The notes beneath the pieces are model-generated. The model was not told the origin of the DNA and did no database searches. It saw only the letters and a program-made list of their open reading frames with translations. Of a stretch of DNA of 64,000 nt, positions 11,101 to 19,879 are shown piece after piece. The position numbers were made by a program, and so were the translations under genes. The DNA comes from an uncultured Bacteroidales bacterium (GTDB lineage: Bacteria > Bacteroidota > Bacteroidia > Bacteroidales > Paludibacteraceae): positions 33,325 to 97,324 of the forward strand of contig CACYHE010000005.1 of assembly GCA_902774185.1 (NCBI GenBank), written 5' to 3'. Each line of letters starts with the position of its first letter. Within the stretch, counting starts at the first letter, position 1.

Positions 11101-13437
11101 TATGGTATCGCGAATATGGAGTTGTATGTCAAAGTACGTACCACAGAGAAAGTGCTTATCGAGTGGCAATTAAGCGATTATGACGTAGCAGATCCGGATC
11201 CGGCGCAGCAAGATGCAAAATTGCTTGTCCCGAATGTAGATTATATCATTCCTGCGAACACGACCGTATGGTATCAGATGTGTATGCCATATATGCAGAA
11301 TAACTATCAGTATGTGGATGCCGGTACCTTCGAGTATGAAGTGGAAGAAGGAGGGGATGTCCTGATGGATGTAACCATTTCCTTCCAAGACACCTTGTCT
11401 TACCAACTGCCTGTTAAAACGCACACATTCAAGGTGAATGATGAAGAGAGCACAGGACAAGAACCCGTCAAGGAACTGATAAACGATTTGATCCGGGAGA
11501 TTGGCTTCCACTTCGATGTTTCCGGCTTTGAAGAGACATTCTTGGATAGTATCATCCATCGTTATGTCACAAAAGATTCAGTAACGGCTTATTTCCGCCT
11601 CAAGACGGATAAGAAGATGAAGATGCGAATCAACTTGCCGCAGACAACCGGATTGAATAACGACTGTCAGAACCCGATGAACTTCGACTGGGAACATGGT
11701 AATGTCAACCCAAAAGATCAATTAACATGGTATCGTGTCACCTTGGATAAGCGGCAGATTCCGGACTCCTGTGACGTGCGTCTGCATGTAGAGAACTGGT
11801 CGGATACCGAAACGGCTACCGGTAAGGCAGATATGCTCTTCAAACTGGATGACGAAGGTGTATTCAACTGTAATAACCAACCGGATATGTCTTTGACCAA
11901 AACCGTAGCTCCGAATGATGAGGAATGGAAAGATGTGGCACGTAACTATCTGGAGAGTATGGGTTGGCCGAGCAGTCTGTTCATCAAATACGAATCGGAT
12001 CAGGCTACCCATATATGGTTGGAGATGATTCCGCAAAAAGAGCGTATACGCAAAGATACCTATGTTACGATGTACATGTGTGACGGTGAGCGTTTCGACA
12101 ACCCCTTGGATCATAACTGGACTGTGATCAACGCTTCAGATCCCAGTACATTGCAATGGAAAGACTCGATTGAGAAGAAGGATACGATAGAGGCTATCTT
12201 GTACGATACCGTGGTGCATTACACTTTCATTCCGCGTAAGAAACCGACGAAGATCTATCCGATTAGTCAACTGACGAACCGTCCGGTTATCCAACGTGGC
12301 AAAGTGCTGGATGTCAGTGCTGCTACGGCGGAATTACAAGCCAAATACAATGCCGATACCGTCGGACATCCGGAGAGACAATATGTGGATACCATCTTCT
12401 GGCGGTATAGTCTGGATGGCCAGGAGTATGAAGAGATTCCGGACGAACCACTGTATAAAGAGCGCATCAACCTCACGTACTATGCCGTTTTGCAGTGCGA
12501 GAACGACGGCGATACGTTGGAGAATACCTACAAGAACATAGCACGTGACACGTTGATAGAATCGGCTTGTAAATCCTATGATTGGAATATCTACAACGAT
12601 GCCGGTCGTCTCATTGAAACCAGAACGTTCGATAAAGATACGATGGACCATGTGACCTTCCGTCATACCTATCTGGCTGACAGTATCTATTATCTGAAGT
12701 TAACCATCCTGCCTCCTGTAGAAGCGAAAGATTCGGTGAAAGGTGTATGTAACTCCTTCACATGGACGGAAGGGGACGGCAAGACCTATTATACCGATAC
12801 CACGGTGGTTTATACCTTCGTAGATGGAGCTGTCGGCGGATGCGATAGTATCGTGACGATGAAGATTGAACTCTCCAATGAGGTAGATACCACGCTCAGT
12901 CTGGTATCGAAGTTCGGTAACCGATTGCTGATGATCAACCGTCTGGAGATCAATAACATGCCTGGATGGGAGAATGCACTGGACTCACTCGATAACGGAA
13001 TGGGATATGTGACGTGGTATAGAGAAGCTTCTCCGAAGGATGAAGAAGTAGGTAAAGGGTACTATTATAACTTACCTTCCGGAGAACCGCTACCTGTCGG
13101 TGACGTCTATTATGCCGTCTTGGATATTCCTGCTTCGGAGGGTGTCGAATGTGGCTTGAGAGGTGAGACACGTCACTATCGGATACCTTCGCAGTCACAC
13201 GCTCCGGCATTGATGCCGTCCTTGGCAAAACCGGGAGAAAATATCCGTGTCATCAACCTCGATCCGACCGTGGAGACGACGGTTCGTCTATACACGACTG
13301 ACGGTATGCTCCAACGTTCGTTCACGGTTTCCGGAGAAGACACGTTCGTGCTCAAAGCGCAGAATGAGCATGGATTCTATTTGGTAGAGTTGAGCAATGA
13401 CGACTTGCGGACAACCTTACGTTATATTGTTAAATAA
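8155..13437 (+). CDS. Giant repeat surface protein with T9SS type A sorting domain
   Basis: A 1760-residue protein with signal peptide (LLLTVAILTAFNMMAS). Residues about 20-1290 contain roughly ten modules of 110-125 residues. Most open with a Cys, then F-x-W-x-x-G and a W-Y-x-[VI]-[DN] strand (for example FDWGKGNV, FNWETGHR, FNWTSGNR, FDWEHGNV). Around residues 1460-1590 there are two modules of the Cys/Trp type found in the gene at 4938 (CKSYDW, CNSFTWTEG, GGCDSI). The last 75 residues (NIRVINLDPTVETTVRLYTTDG, then GFYLVEL and a terminal LRYIVK) form a typical T9SS type A C-terminal sorting domain. It is therefore exported through the T9SS machinery, to which the nearby SprE-like protein belongs. 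Probable adhesin or surface-layer role; ligand unknown. Confidence 0.85.
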   Translation: MRRVLLLTVAILTAFNMMASGTGDGSTKANAIEFDWGKGNVHTGGIKWYRVDLAPLYEEENPSLSLYVTNPSRDQAVNVDMNANVAGETETKHYTIAPHEFQSYTANATMLVRMRQTEIYLTLNTTGEVRLSAKVFETTDLDETCKDAKTLRWNTEMTQTPGYAAWWKVDLKPVKNANRKDAKVTITNTGSQTVNLRAGQSLDCPSSGLTKRSYELAPGAYITDTIPQSMVTGVQPDELYFSIENLEAPVSIKVELVDQPEEAIISATDPYTVLHVTDTMKLPTGATLYRIKVADMDSVAKYEPEFTYRNESDAPAKVTVKMAFGVPAYGTGNTEYDLAPGQEEVVVYKKNMLASMQDVEYIYLLTIVEGDVHFYGRFKHVREGKACKTNIDFNWETGHRQEARSTQWYAVDVANTRDNLRDIILHLVNEGNATATVKGSLAFSCPYIDVQEVTRTIAADGNEVTRMLGISSYAMMTDTIWIGLETDQNIRFWATTQSAPINEDPDTMCYTAVPFDWEEGVLQHAGDTVWYWINMEEVRERSAKFPTVFVQNLSNTNAVKIDAELSLECPDELENEKRTMTIAANGAYSRKLSRNLFENIVQDEMYLRVVATEDISIQVLLTEKPAGSDCESAVTFNWTSGNRQDANTNLWYTIDVREAIKAKEDVLFTLENGNNTLSDVIWQLAYTCPDPEAPSVQKYTIDPKASCEILKQYAEMRELPDSILYVNLQGTTSLYLSAVRIASDPFEPISGAGLKIDTISLNGEAFTTQMTDTVWKVITKEEVVEARELLSRLIMTPQLDFQNTSDEDVVVKIEIAYGFPVKDIMRSITVTVPAGGSLARVLDWKAFKQAVTSYKEIYARITIPTSAAGKISYKSTMVDPFDGTTRVEAMPFMMNKAYTQDAMTERWYKYNFANLKSDQDLYGKLLEMKTVNIGDGKAEVELEVYEGLLSDVDMIDYYLGDRGKRTIGKGEKQTRKMQAEYLYGIANMELYVKVRTTEKVLIEWQLSDYDVADPDPAQQDAKLLVPNVDYIIPANTTVWYQMCMPYMQNNYQYVDAGTFEYEVEEGGDVLMDVTISFQDTLSYQLPVKTHTFKVNDEESTGQEPVKELINDLIREIGFHFDVSGFEETFLDSIIHRYVTKDSVTAYFRLKTDKKMKMRINLPQTTGLNNDCQNPMNFDWEHGNVNPKDQLTWYRVTLDKRQIPDSCDVRLHVENWSDTETATGKADMLFKLDDEGVFNCNNQPDMSLTKTVAPNDEEWKDVARNYLESMGWPSSLFIKYESDQATHIWLEMIPQKERIRKDTYVTMYMCDGERFDNPLDHNWTVINASDPSTLQWKDSIEKKDTIEAILYDTVVHYTFIPRKKPTKIYPISQLTNRPVIQRGKVLDVSAATAELQAKYNADTVGHPERQYVDTIFWRYSLDGQEYEEIPDEPLYKERINLTYYAVLQCENDGDTLENTYKNIARDTLIESACKSYDWNIYNDAGRLIETRTFDKDTMDHVTFRHTYLADSIYYLKLTILPPVEAKDSVKGVCNSFTWTEGDGKTYYTDTTVVYTFVDGAVGGCDSIVTMKIELSNEVDTTLSLVSKFGNRLLMINRLEINNMPGWENALDSLDNGMGYVTWYREASPKDEEVGKGYYYNLPSGEPLPVGDVYYAVLDIPASEGVECGLRGETRHYRIPSQSHAPALMPSLAKPGENIRVINLDPTVETTVRLYTTDGMLQRSFTVSGEDTFVLKAQNEHGFYLVELSNDDLRTTLRYIVK

Positions 13438-13454
13438 GAAATGGAGGTAGCACA

Positions 13455-14795
13455 ATGAAGACGATAAAAACTATTCTGATTGCAGCCGTCCTGATAGGTG
13501 CAACTGCTGTTTCCTCTTTGCCGGCGCAGCAAGCTGCACCCGCTCAAGCGCATTCATGGCAAGTGGCTGTAGGCGACTCCGTAATGATTAAACGTGAGTG
13601 TCAGAAATACCTTACCGGCGAGACTCCTTCCGCTTGGGTTTGGGATAAAGTACATACAGTTCGCCAACTGGGATCGAAACGTTTCCCGGAAGGCATACTG
13701 CTGATGAACATCTATTCGTGGATGTGTGAAGACTGCTTGGTTCCGGCGAACGCCAAAGAGGCAGCACCGGCTCCGGTGGAGGAAGAGATCATAGAAGAGC
13801 AACCGATAGAAGAACCCAAAGTGGAAGAACCGATTGAAGAACCTGCACCCGTTGAAGAACCGATACAAGAACAACCCGTCGAGGAGGCCGCTCCTATTGA
13901 GGAACCCGCTCCGGTGGTGGACGTAGTGGTGCACGAGCAGGCGAAAGGCGATACGATTAAGTCGCAACAACATTTCCGTGGAAGCTATGACCGTTTCACA
14001 ATCGGTCTGCGTGGCGGTGCCGCTTCACTCATGCACCATGCGCAGAAAGGTAACTGGACCTGCGGCGGTGATGTGGTGCTTGACCTGCAGTATGCGCATT
14101 ATTGGACCAAAGACGGACGTCCGGTGGACCTCGGTCTGATCGTCGGGGTAGGCATCGGATATGCGCAGAGCGGTTTGAATACTGCCAGTGACTCCACAGC
14201 ATTCACAAAGGATAAAGTCGATTATACCGTAGTGACCAAAGATGTGAAGGAAACGGATCACCAGTTGCAACTGGAGGTACCGCTTATGTTCTCTTTGATA
14301 GCAGACAACGGCGTGTTCTTTAATATCGGTCCGAAATTCATGATCCCGGTTTATACGCCGTATAATCAGTCCATCAACAAGGACGAGACCCATATTGCTG
14401 CCTATGTCCAGGAGACAGGTATTACCACGGTGGATAACCCTGTAACCGGTCAGTACAACGGCGAACAGCCGACGGCAGAGAATGGTATCCAGTTTAAGAT
14501 GAACGTCATGTTGACGGCAGAGTTGGGTTACGAATGGGTCCTGAATTCCGGTAACTCACTGGGCTTGGGTGCGTATGCCGACTATAGCGTATTTAACTCG
14601 TTCAAGAATACCACAAGTACCGAAGGTTTGTTTAACTTAACTGCTCCGACGGATGACGATAAAGCGCATGTCGATGTGCAGTCGGCTACGAAGACCTATG
14701 CGGATAAACTTGGTTACTTCGATGCAGGAATCAAAGTGGCATATCACTTCAACTTCCCGAAGAAGAGAAAAACGAAAGACGCTCAATTATTTTAA
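13455..14795 (+). CDS. Outer-membrane beta-barrel protein with Pro/Glu spacer
   Basis: The start at 13455 follows an unusual GGAGGT purine run 8 bases upstream, one of the few Shine-Dalgarno-like sites here. A signal peptide (TILIAAVLIGATAVSSLPA) is followed by a small N-terminal domain to about residue 95 containing MCEDC. Next is a low-complexity spacer of EEP/EEQ repeats (about 97-150), probably crossing the periplasm. Then come about 280 residues of alternating strands with Gly/aromatic turns (RFTIGLRGGAAS, LDLQYAHYW, LGLGAYADYS) ending in YHFNFPKKRKTKDAQLF. This matches a bacterial outer-membrane barrel of the OmpA/porin-like size class. It closes the surface-protein operon and lies two bases before tsaB. 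A partner or anchor for the secreted neighbours is plausible, not proven. Confidence 0.8.
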   Translation: MKTIKTILIAAVLIGATAVSSLPAQQAAPAQAHSWQVAVGDSVMIKRECQKYLTGETPSAWVWDKVHTVRQLGSKRFPEGILLMNIYSWMCEDCLVPANAKEAAPAPVEEEIIEEQPIEEPKVEEPIEEPAPVEEPIQEQPVEEAAPIEEPAPVVDVVVHEQAKGDTIKSQQHFRGSYDRFTIGLRGGAASLMHHAQKGNWTCGGDVVLDLQYAHYWTKDGRPVDLGLIVGVGIGYAQSGLNTASDSTAFTKDKVDYTVVTKDVKETDHQLQLEVPLMFSLIADNGVFFNIGPKFMIPVYTPYNQSINKDETHIAAYVQETGITTVDNPVTGQYNGEQPTAENGIQFKMNVMLTAELGYEWVLNSGNSLGLGAYADYSVFNSFKNTTSTEGLFNLTAPTDDDKAHVDVQSATKTYADKLGYFDAGIKVAYHFNFPKKRKTKDAQLF

Positions 14796-14797
14796 CC

Positions 14798-15517
14798 ATG
14801 ACGGTACTTTGTATCGAAACCAGTACATCTGTTTGTTCGGCGGCTATCTGCAAAGATAGTGCGCTGATCAAGCAGTGTATCAATAAAGAAGGCAGTAACC
14901 ACGCACGTTTGCTGCCCCGTTATATAGAGGAACTACTTGCGTTGGCGCGTGAACAATCGCTCTGCATAGATGCGGTGGCGCTATCCGAAGGACCCGGCAG
15001 TTATACCGGCTTGCGTATCGGTGCTTCCACCGCCAAGGGACTTTGTTGTGGATTGAACATACCCCTCATTCCCGTCCCGACACTCAAAGTACTCTGCGAA
15101 GCAGTGAAATCGAACACACACCACAGAGTACAGAGCACAGACCTATTATGTCCGATGATAGACGCAAGGCGGATGGAAGTTTATACATCCGTAATGATGA
15201 ATGGTGAATGGGTGAATGGTGAAGGTGCGAAAGCAGTAGTCGTCGAAAATGAAGAGTCTGTGCTCTGTCAGCGAAGCGGTCTGTCTTTTGTCAGTGAAAC
15301 GGTTTATTATTTCGGCGACGGAGCTGCCAAATGTCAATCGGTGTTCACCCAACCCAACTGGCACTACATCCCGGACATCGTTCCCGAAGCACAGTATATG
15401 GGTATTTTAGTGGAAAGTGGAAAGAGGAAAGTGGAAAGTGTTGATCTCGCCTATTACGAGCCGTTCTATCTCAAAGAGTTCATAGCCGCACAGAGTCATG
15501 TCAAAGGACTTGTATAA
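14798..15517 (+). CDS. tsaB: tRNA threonylcarbamoyladenosine biosynthesis protein TsaB
   Basis: TsaB (YeaZ) is the non-catalytic ASKHA-fold partner of TsaD in making t6A at position 37 of ANN-decoding tRNAs, in the cytoplasm. The sequence shows the N-terminal signature (LCIETSTSVCSAAI), the motif GPGSYTGLRIG at about residues 67-77 and the following AKGLCCGL helix, all standard. Length 239 is normal. Two stretches are unlike the family: MMNGEWVNGEGAKAV (about 133-147) and ESGKRKVESVDL (about 205-216). Both fall on stuttering DNA (15193-15225 and 15410-15440), like others in this window, and presumably lie in surface loops. It is translated 2 bases after the barrel gene and 15 bases before the sprE-like gene. 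Confidence 0.95.
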   Translation: MTVLCIETSTSVCSAAICKDSALIKQCINKEGSNHARLLPRYIEELLALAREQSLCIDAVALSEGPGSYTGLRIGASTAKGLCCGLNIPLIPVPTLKVLCEAVKSNTHHRVQSTDLLCPMIDARRMEVYTSVMMNGEWVNGEGAKAVVVENEESVLCQRSGLSFVSETVYYFGDGAAKCQSVFTQPNWHYIPDIVPEAQYMGILVESGKRKVESVDLAYYEPFYLKEFIAAQSHVKGLV

Positions 15518-15532
15518 AGTGAAAGGTGAAAA

Positions 15533-18166
15533 ATGAAAGGAAAAAGAAGAATATATAGGAGTATAGTGAGAGGGTTGATGATCCTTTCAATTTTCAGTTT
15601 TCAATTTTCAATTCTTTCGTGCTCTACCCAGAAAAACACGAAGGCTACGCGCTCGTTCCATCAGACGAAAGTCAAATACAATATTTTGTATAATGGCAAT
15701 ATCGCCTATGAAGAAGGTTTAAAAGCCATACGGGATGCGAATACGGATGATTACTCCGATATCCTGTATCTTTATCCCGTATCCAATCATCAGGCTGCGG
15801 AAGCGGCTTCTACGCAGATGGATAAGACTATCGAGAAATGCCGTAAATGTATCAAGTTGCATTCGATCAAAGCCAAACCGAAAAGGGACCCCAAAAAGGC
15901 GAACGATCCCAAATATAAACTGTGGTTGCAGTCCGAAGAGTTCAATGCCAACATGGATGAAGCATGGATGCGGTTGGGCGAAGCGGAGTTTCATAAAGGC
16001 GATTTCTTAGGGGCCGTCAGTACCTTCAACTATATCATCCGTCATTATCCCAACGATCCCGATATCATCGCGCAATGCCAGTTATGGATCGCACGTGCGT
16101 ATGCGGAGATGGATTGGCAATACGAGGCGGAAGACATGCTGAATCGTGTGCAGATAGACGCACTCAGTCGCAAGCATGCCAAACTCTATTCGGCGGTCAA
16201 AGCGGATGTGTTACTCAAAGGTGGGCATTATCACGAGGCGATACCGTTCGTCAAGATTGCTATGCCGCATGAGAAACGGAAGATCTACCGTCCCCGTTTT
16301 GCATTTGTGTTAGGTCAACTATACGAACGCGAAGGAAACAAAGTCGATGCAGTGCATGCGTATCAGTCAGTCGTTCGGATGGCACCGCCTACCGAGATGG
16401 AGTTCAATGCCCGCATCCGTATTGCCGAACTGAGCGGTAAAAGTGCTATTCGTTCCTTGCGCTCCATGGCACGGCAAGCCAAACACAAAGATCGGTTGGA
16501 TCAGATATACGGTGCTATCGGAAATATCTATATCCAGCAGGGTGATACAACGCAAGCACTCGAGATGTACGAGAAAGCCATTGCGGAAGCCACTCAAGCA
16601 GGTACGGCAAAGGCAGCCGTCCTTGTGCGTGCAGGTGATATTTATTTTGAACAACACGCGTACGTGCCTGCGCAACCTTGTTACCGGGAAGCTGTCACGA
16701 TCCTTACGGCGGAGCATGATGACTATGTACGTGTGCAGAAACGCTCGGAAGTGCTGGACGAACTGATCGTCTCTTATACGCAAGCGCAGTTACAAGACTC
16801 CTTGCAGCGCCTGGGACATATGACCGAAGAAGAACAAAGGGCGATCGTGGAGAAGATCATTGCTGATCTTATCGAAGCAGAGAAAGCCGATTCTATTAAG
16901 CAGGCACAGGCGGCACGCGAACTGGCCCGGGGAGATGGCGAACTGATGAGTGTGAACACATTGAATATGTTAGGCGGTGGGGGTCAGAAAGGCGAGTGGT
17001 ATTTCTATAACCCGCAACTCATCAAACAAGGAAAACAGGAATGGTTGCGTCGATGGGGAAACAGACAATTGGAAGATAACTGGCGTCGGCAGAACAAGCA
17101 AGTCGTTATCAATGATGAGATGAACGACGCCTTTAATGACGAGAATGACAGCACTTTGTTGGGTGCAGACTCTACTGCAGTACGACCGAAGATAGAGACA
17201 GATACCCATAAACCTGAGTATTACCTGCAGCAAATACCCAAGACCGAAGACGATTATATCATCAGCGATAGCCTGTGGCGGGATGCGATGGTGGCACTGT
17301 ATTATATATACCGCGATAAGTTGGAAGACGATCCGCAGGCACAGGAGACCTTACGCCGTTTGGAAGAGCGTTTCCCGTCTCATGTGTCCGTAGAGGCTAT
17401 TCATGAAGATGAACGGTTGCGCGCTTTGCGTCATGACGAAGCGTACATCGCCCGCATGCAGCGGATGATAGCGGAGCAGGACTCGCTATATGCCGTCACC
17501 TATGATGCCTATAAGCATGGACGTTATGCAGAGGTAAAATCACAAATCTCCCGTATCAAATCACAAATGACCAATAACCAATCACCAATCACCAATGCAT
17601 TGGTTCCTCGTTTCCTCTTCTTGAATGCGATATCCGTAGCACGAACAGAAGGACAACAACCGTTCATTGAGGAACTGCAGAACTTGGTAGCCAACTACGG
17701 CGAAACGGAGTTAGGTGCCATGGCGAAAGACATGTTGGCGATGATGGGACAAGGTATGGAGAGTCAGAAAGGCGGAGCAACAGGTAATCTGGCGGACCTG
17801 CGTAATCAATCGACAGATTCGTCAGAACAAGATGACGCTTCCGTCGCTGAACAGCAATGGAGCGAGGACCGCAAACAACCGTCTGTGGTACTGCTCATTC
17901 TGCCTGATGTCGAAGAACAGGCACTTAATGATTTGCAATACGAGGTGGCATTGTTCAACTTCAGTCAGTTCTTGATTAGGGACTTTGACTTGCAGAAGAT
18001 GCCGGTATGGGGCGAAACGGCGGCATTACGTATCAGTGGTTTTGCAGACTTAGACGAAGCGGAGTGGTGGATAGGTCTGGCGCAGAAGAACCCGGAGATG
18101 CAGGTTGCTCTGCAGAACATACAGATAAAGGCAGTAACCGAAGTAAATCTGCCTCTCTTAAAATAA
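15533..18166 (+). CDS. SprE/PorW-like T9SS lipoprotein with TPR repeats
   Basis: An 877-residue lipoprotein (hydrophobic core ILSIFSFQFSILS, lipobox Cys at residue 30) that matches the SprE/PorW family of type IX secretion accessory proteins. Evidence is the early block TKVKYNILYNGNIAYEEGLKA-type opening, then YPVSNHQAA, followed by TPR-like helical repeats to about residue 430 (AWMRLGEAEFHKGDF, GNIYIQQGDTTQALE). A C-terminal SPOR-like region ends in EVNLPLLK. In the family it sits at the periplasmic face of the outer membrane and supports export of proteins with C-terminal sorting domains, which several upstream genes encode. In-frame word repeats occur in the signal peptide (15586-15618) and in the loop KSQISRIKSQMTNNQSPITN (17537-17598). 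Gene name by family resemblance only. Confidence 0.85.
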   Translation: MKGKRRIYRSIVRGLMILSIFSFQFSILSCSTQKNTKATRSFHQTKVKYNILYNGNIAYEEGLKAIRDANTDDYSDILYLYPVSNHQAAEAASTQMDKTIEKCRKCIKLHSIKAKPKRDPKKANDPKYKLWLQSEEFNANMDEAWMRLGEAEFHKGDFLGAVSTFNYIIRHYPNDPDIIAQCQLWIARAYAEMDWQYEAEDMLNRVQIDALSRKHAKLYSAVKADVLLKGGHYHEAIPFVKIAMPHEKRKIYRPRFAFVLGQLYEREGNKVDAVHAYQSVVRMAPPTEMEFNARIRIAELSGKSAIRSLRSMARQAKHKDRLDQIYGAIGNIYIQQGDTTQALEMYEKAIAEATQAGTAKAAVLVRAGDIYFEQHAYVPAQPCYREAVTILTAEHDDYVRVQKRSEVLDELIVSYTQAQLQDSLQRLGHMTEEEQRAIVEKIIADLIEAEKADSIKQAQAARELARGDGELMSVNTLNMLGGGGQKGEWYFYNPQLIKQGKQEWLRRWGNRQLEDNWRRQNKQVVINDEMNDAFNDENDSTLLGADSTAVRPKIETDTHKPEYYLQQIPKTEDDYIISDSLWRDAMVALYYIYRDKLEDDPQAQETLRRLEERFPSHVSVEAIHEDERLRALRHDEAYIARMQRMIAEQDSLYAVTYDAYKHGRYAEVKSQISRIKSQMTNNQSPITNALVPRFLFLNAISVARTEGQQPFIEELQNLVANYGETELGAMAKDMLAMMGQGMESQKGGATGNLADLRNQSTDSSEQDDASVAEQQWSEDRKQPSVVLLILPDVEEQALNDLQYEVALFNFSQFLIRDFDLQKMPVWGETAALRISGFADLDEAEWWIGLAQKNPEMQVALQNIQIKAVTEVNLPLLK

Positions 18167-18170
18167 AAAA

Positions 18171-18188
18171 GATGGTCGTTAAACCATC
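18171..18188 (-). terminator. Hairpin with T-run, second minus-strand terminator
   Basis: A 6-bp stem GATGGT/ACCATC with 6-base loop; on the minus strand it is followed by TTTTTTATTTT. It lies downstream of the tRNA gene and its first terminator, and faces the end of the sprE-like gene, whose transcript it could also fold in. Confidence 0.55.
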
Positions 18189-18223
18189 CTTTGTCGGGAA
18201 ATAAAGCGTGCCATTCTTCCCAA

Positions 18224-18245
18224 CAAAAAAACAGCCGAAGCTGTT
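18224..18245 (-). terminator. Intrinsic terminator of the tRNA-Pro gene
   Basis: On the minus strand a 6-bp stem AACAGC/GCTGTT closed by a stable TTCG tetraloop is followed directly by seven or more T residues. It begins 6 bases after the tRNA 3' end, as expected for a single-gene tRNA transcript. Confidence 0.8.
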
Positions 18246-18250
18246 CTTTG

Positions 18251-18324
18251 TCGGGAAGACGTGATTCGAACACGCGACCTCCGGTCCCCCAGACCGTTGC
18301 GCTACCGGGCTGCGCCACTTCCCG
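18251..18324 (-). tRNA. tRNA-Pro (anticodon GGG)
   Basis: Read on the minus strand this 74-base segment folds as a full cloverleaf. The acceptor is CGGGAAG/CTTCCCG with discriminator A, and the D-arm contains GCGCAGCCCGGTAGCGC. The anticodon loop is CTGGGGG with GGG at positions 34-36. The T-arm is CGCGTGTTCGAATCACG. The 27-43 pair is A-G, a single mismatch at the base of the anticodon stem. CCA is not encoded. A promoter lies 25-56 bases upstream and a TTCG-loop terminator directly downstream, so it is a monocistronic unit, divergent from miaB. Confidence 0.95.
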
Positions 18325-18348
18325 AATCGCTTTTTTTGAAAAAGCGTG

Positions 18349-18380
18349 CAAAGGTACAACAAATATTTGACATACGCAAG
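18349..18380 (-). promoter_or_regulatory. Promoter of tRNA-Pro
   Basis: On the minus strand: CTTG, 20 bases starting CGTATGTCA, then TACCTTTG. The expected start is about 20 bases before the tRNA 5' end. An interrupted repeat ATACG...CGTAT overlaps the -33 box, as at the parE and glgB promoters. Confidence 0.7.
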
Positions 18381-18404
18381 CAAATTCGTATTTTTTTAAC
18401 GAAA

Positions 18405-19727
18405 ATGAGCAAAAAATTCTATATTGAGACATACGGATGCCAGATGAACGTCGCTGACAGCGAAGTGGTAGCTGCTATTTTGGAGACCACGGATGCTGTC
18501 ATAACCGACAGTTGGGAAGAGGCGGATATCCTGCTTTTGAACACCTGTTCCATCCGTGATAATGCTGAACAGAAAGTCGGTGCTCGTCTACGTGAACTGA
18601 AGGCACACCTCCATAATCGAAAATCGAATATCAATAATCGAGATAAGATCATCGGCGTAATCGGTTGCATGGCAGAACGCATGGGTAAGGAACTGATTGA
18701 TGAGTTCGGTGTGGATTTTGTAGCCGGTCCCGATGCCTATCTGGATATCCCGAATCTGTTGGCACAATGCGAACAGGGACATAAGGCGATGAACGTGGAA
18801 CTCAGTACCACGGAGACTTATCGTCAGATCATCCCGTCCCGTATCGGTCGCTCTATCAGCGGATTTGTCTCTATCATGCGAGGATGTAATAATTTCTGTT
18901 CTTATTGCGTGGTGCCTTATACCCGTGGTCGCGAACGGAGTAGGGATGTAGAGTCCATCCTCAACGAGGTGCGTGATCTGCAAGCACGCGGATACAAAGA
19001 AGTGACCTTACTGGGGCAGAATGTGAATTCCTATAAATATGAGGATATCGACTTTGCTGACCTGCTGGAGATAGTCGCTGATGCGGTACCGGACATGCGT
19101 ATTCGCTTCACGACCAGTCATCCGAAGGACATGTCCGATAAAACGCTGGAGGCCATCAGCAGGCATAAGAATCTCTGTAAGTTCATTCATCTGGCAGTGC
19201 AGTCGGGTTCCAATCATATCCTTAAGTTGATGAACCGCAAATATACGCGGGAATGGTATCTGGACCGTATTGCGGCTATCAGGCGTATATTACCTACTGC
19301 AGCCATCAGTACCGATATCTTCTGCGGTTTCCACGACGAGACACTTGAAGACCATGCTCAGACGCTCAGTCTCATGCGCGAAGTGGGATTTGACTCTGCG
19401 TTTATGTTCAAGTATTCGGAGCGACCGGGAACGTATGCCCATAAACATCTGCCGGATAATATCCCGGAAGAAGAGAAAGTAAGACGACTCAATGAGATCA
19501 TCGCGCTGCAAACGCAGTTGTCGCTGGAATCTAACCAACGCGAGATAGGTAAGACCGTTGAGGTGCTGGTGGAAGGATTCTCCAAACGTAGTCACGACGA
19601 CATGTACGGACGTACCGAACAATACAAAACGGTCGTTTTTCCGCGTACCGATCAGAAAGTGGGCGATTTGGTGCAAGTTCGCATAAACGAAGCGTCTGCT
19701 GCTACATTAAGAGGTGAAATCGTGTAA
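18405..19727 (+). CDS. miaB: tRNA-2-methylthio-N6-dimethylallyladenosine synthase MiaB
   Basis: MiaB adds the methylthio group to i6A37 in tRNAs reading UNN codons, using S-adenosylmethionine and two iron-sulfur clusters. The ATG at 18405 begins MSKKFYIETYGCQMN, the family start; the open frame upstream (from 18261) only crosses the tRNA gene. The three N-terminal cluster cysteines are in YGCQMN, NTCSIRD and IGCMAER; the radical SAM motif CNNFCSYC is at about residue 162. A C-terminal TRAM domain ends the 440-residue protein, which is normal length. HNRKSNINNRDKI near residue 70 is an in-frame word repeat (18611-18642). Its substrate is made by MiaA, encoded at 62130 here. A weak TTTG-N19-TATTTTTT just upstream could be its promoter. 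Confidence 0.97.
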   Translation: MSKKFYIETYGCQMNVADSEVVAAILETTDAVITDSWEEADILLLNTCSIRDNAEQKVGARLRELKAHLHNRKSNINNRDKIIGVIGCMAERMGKELIDEFGVDFVAGPDAYLDIPNLLAQCEQGHKAMNVELSTTETYRQIIPSRIGRSISGFVSIMRGCNNFCSYCVVPYTRGRERSRDVESILNEVRDLQARGYKEVTLLGQNVNSYKYEDIDFADLLEIVADAVPDMRIRFTTSHPKDMSDKTLEAISRHKNLCKFIHLAVQSGSNHILKLMNRKYTREWYLDRIAAIRRILPTAAISTDIFCGFHDETLEDHAQTLSLMREVGFDSAFMFKYSERPGTYAHKHLPDNIPEEEKVRRLNEIIALQTQLSLESNQREIGKTVEVLVEGFSKRSHDDMYGRTEQYKTVVFPRTDQKVGDLVQVRINEASAATLRGEIV

Positions 19728-19761
19728 AAAAGCAGAAATTTTGCATTTTTTTGCTAAAATA

Positions 19762-19793
19762 TTTGGTTATATCAAATAAAAGCAGTACTTTTG
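19762..19793 (+). promoter_or_regulatory. Promoter of the greA leader transcript
   Basis: TTTG, 20 bases, TACTTTTG, a full match to the Bacteroidetes -33/-7 pattern. The expected start is near 19799, leaving a leader of about 240 bases before greA that contains two hairpins and a micro-ORF. Confidence 0.7.
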
Positions 19794-19836
19794 CATCGAA
19801 AACAAAATTTTCATAGTTAAGGTTTAGGTTTAATGG

Positions 19837-19869
19837 CGAAAGGAGGCTGTGAAGTTTCCTTTCGTTTTT
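19837..19869 (+). terminator. Attenuator-like hairpin in the greA leader
   Basis: A perfect 8-bp stem CGAAAGGA/TCCTTTCG with a 12-base loop is followed by TTTTT, the form of an intrinsic terminator, yet it lies inside the leader between promoter and greA. It may stop a share of transcripts. Confidence 0.6.
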
Positions 19870-19879
19870 AAACAAAAAG

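Noticed and set aside
18189..18257. Possible attachment site: CTTTGTCGGGAA occurs twice around the tRNA-Pro 3' end
   Set aside because: Only 12 bases, with 58 bases between the copies and no integrase or element; most likely chance or a remnant too small to call.
18261..18404. Longer N-terminus for MiaB
   Set aside because: The extension runs through the tRNA-Pro gene and its promoter; the family start is MSKKFYIETYG at 18405.
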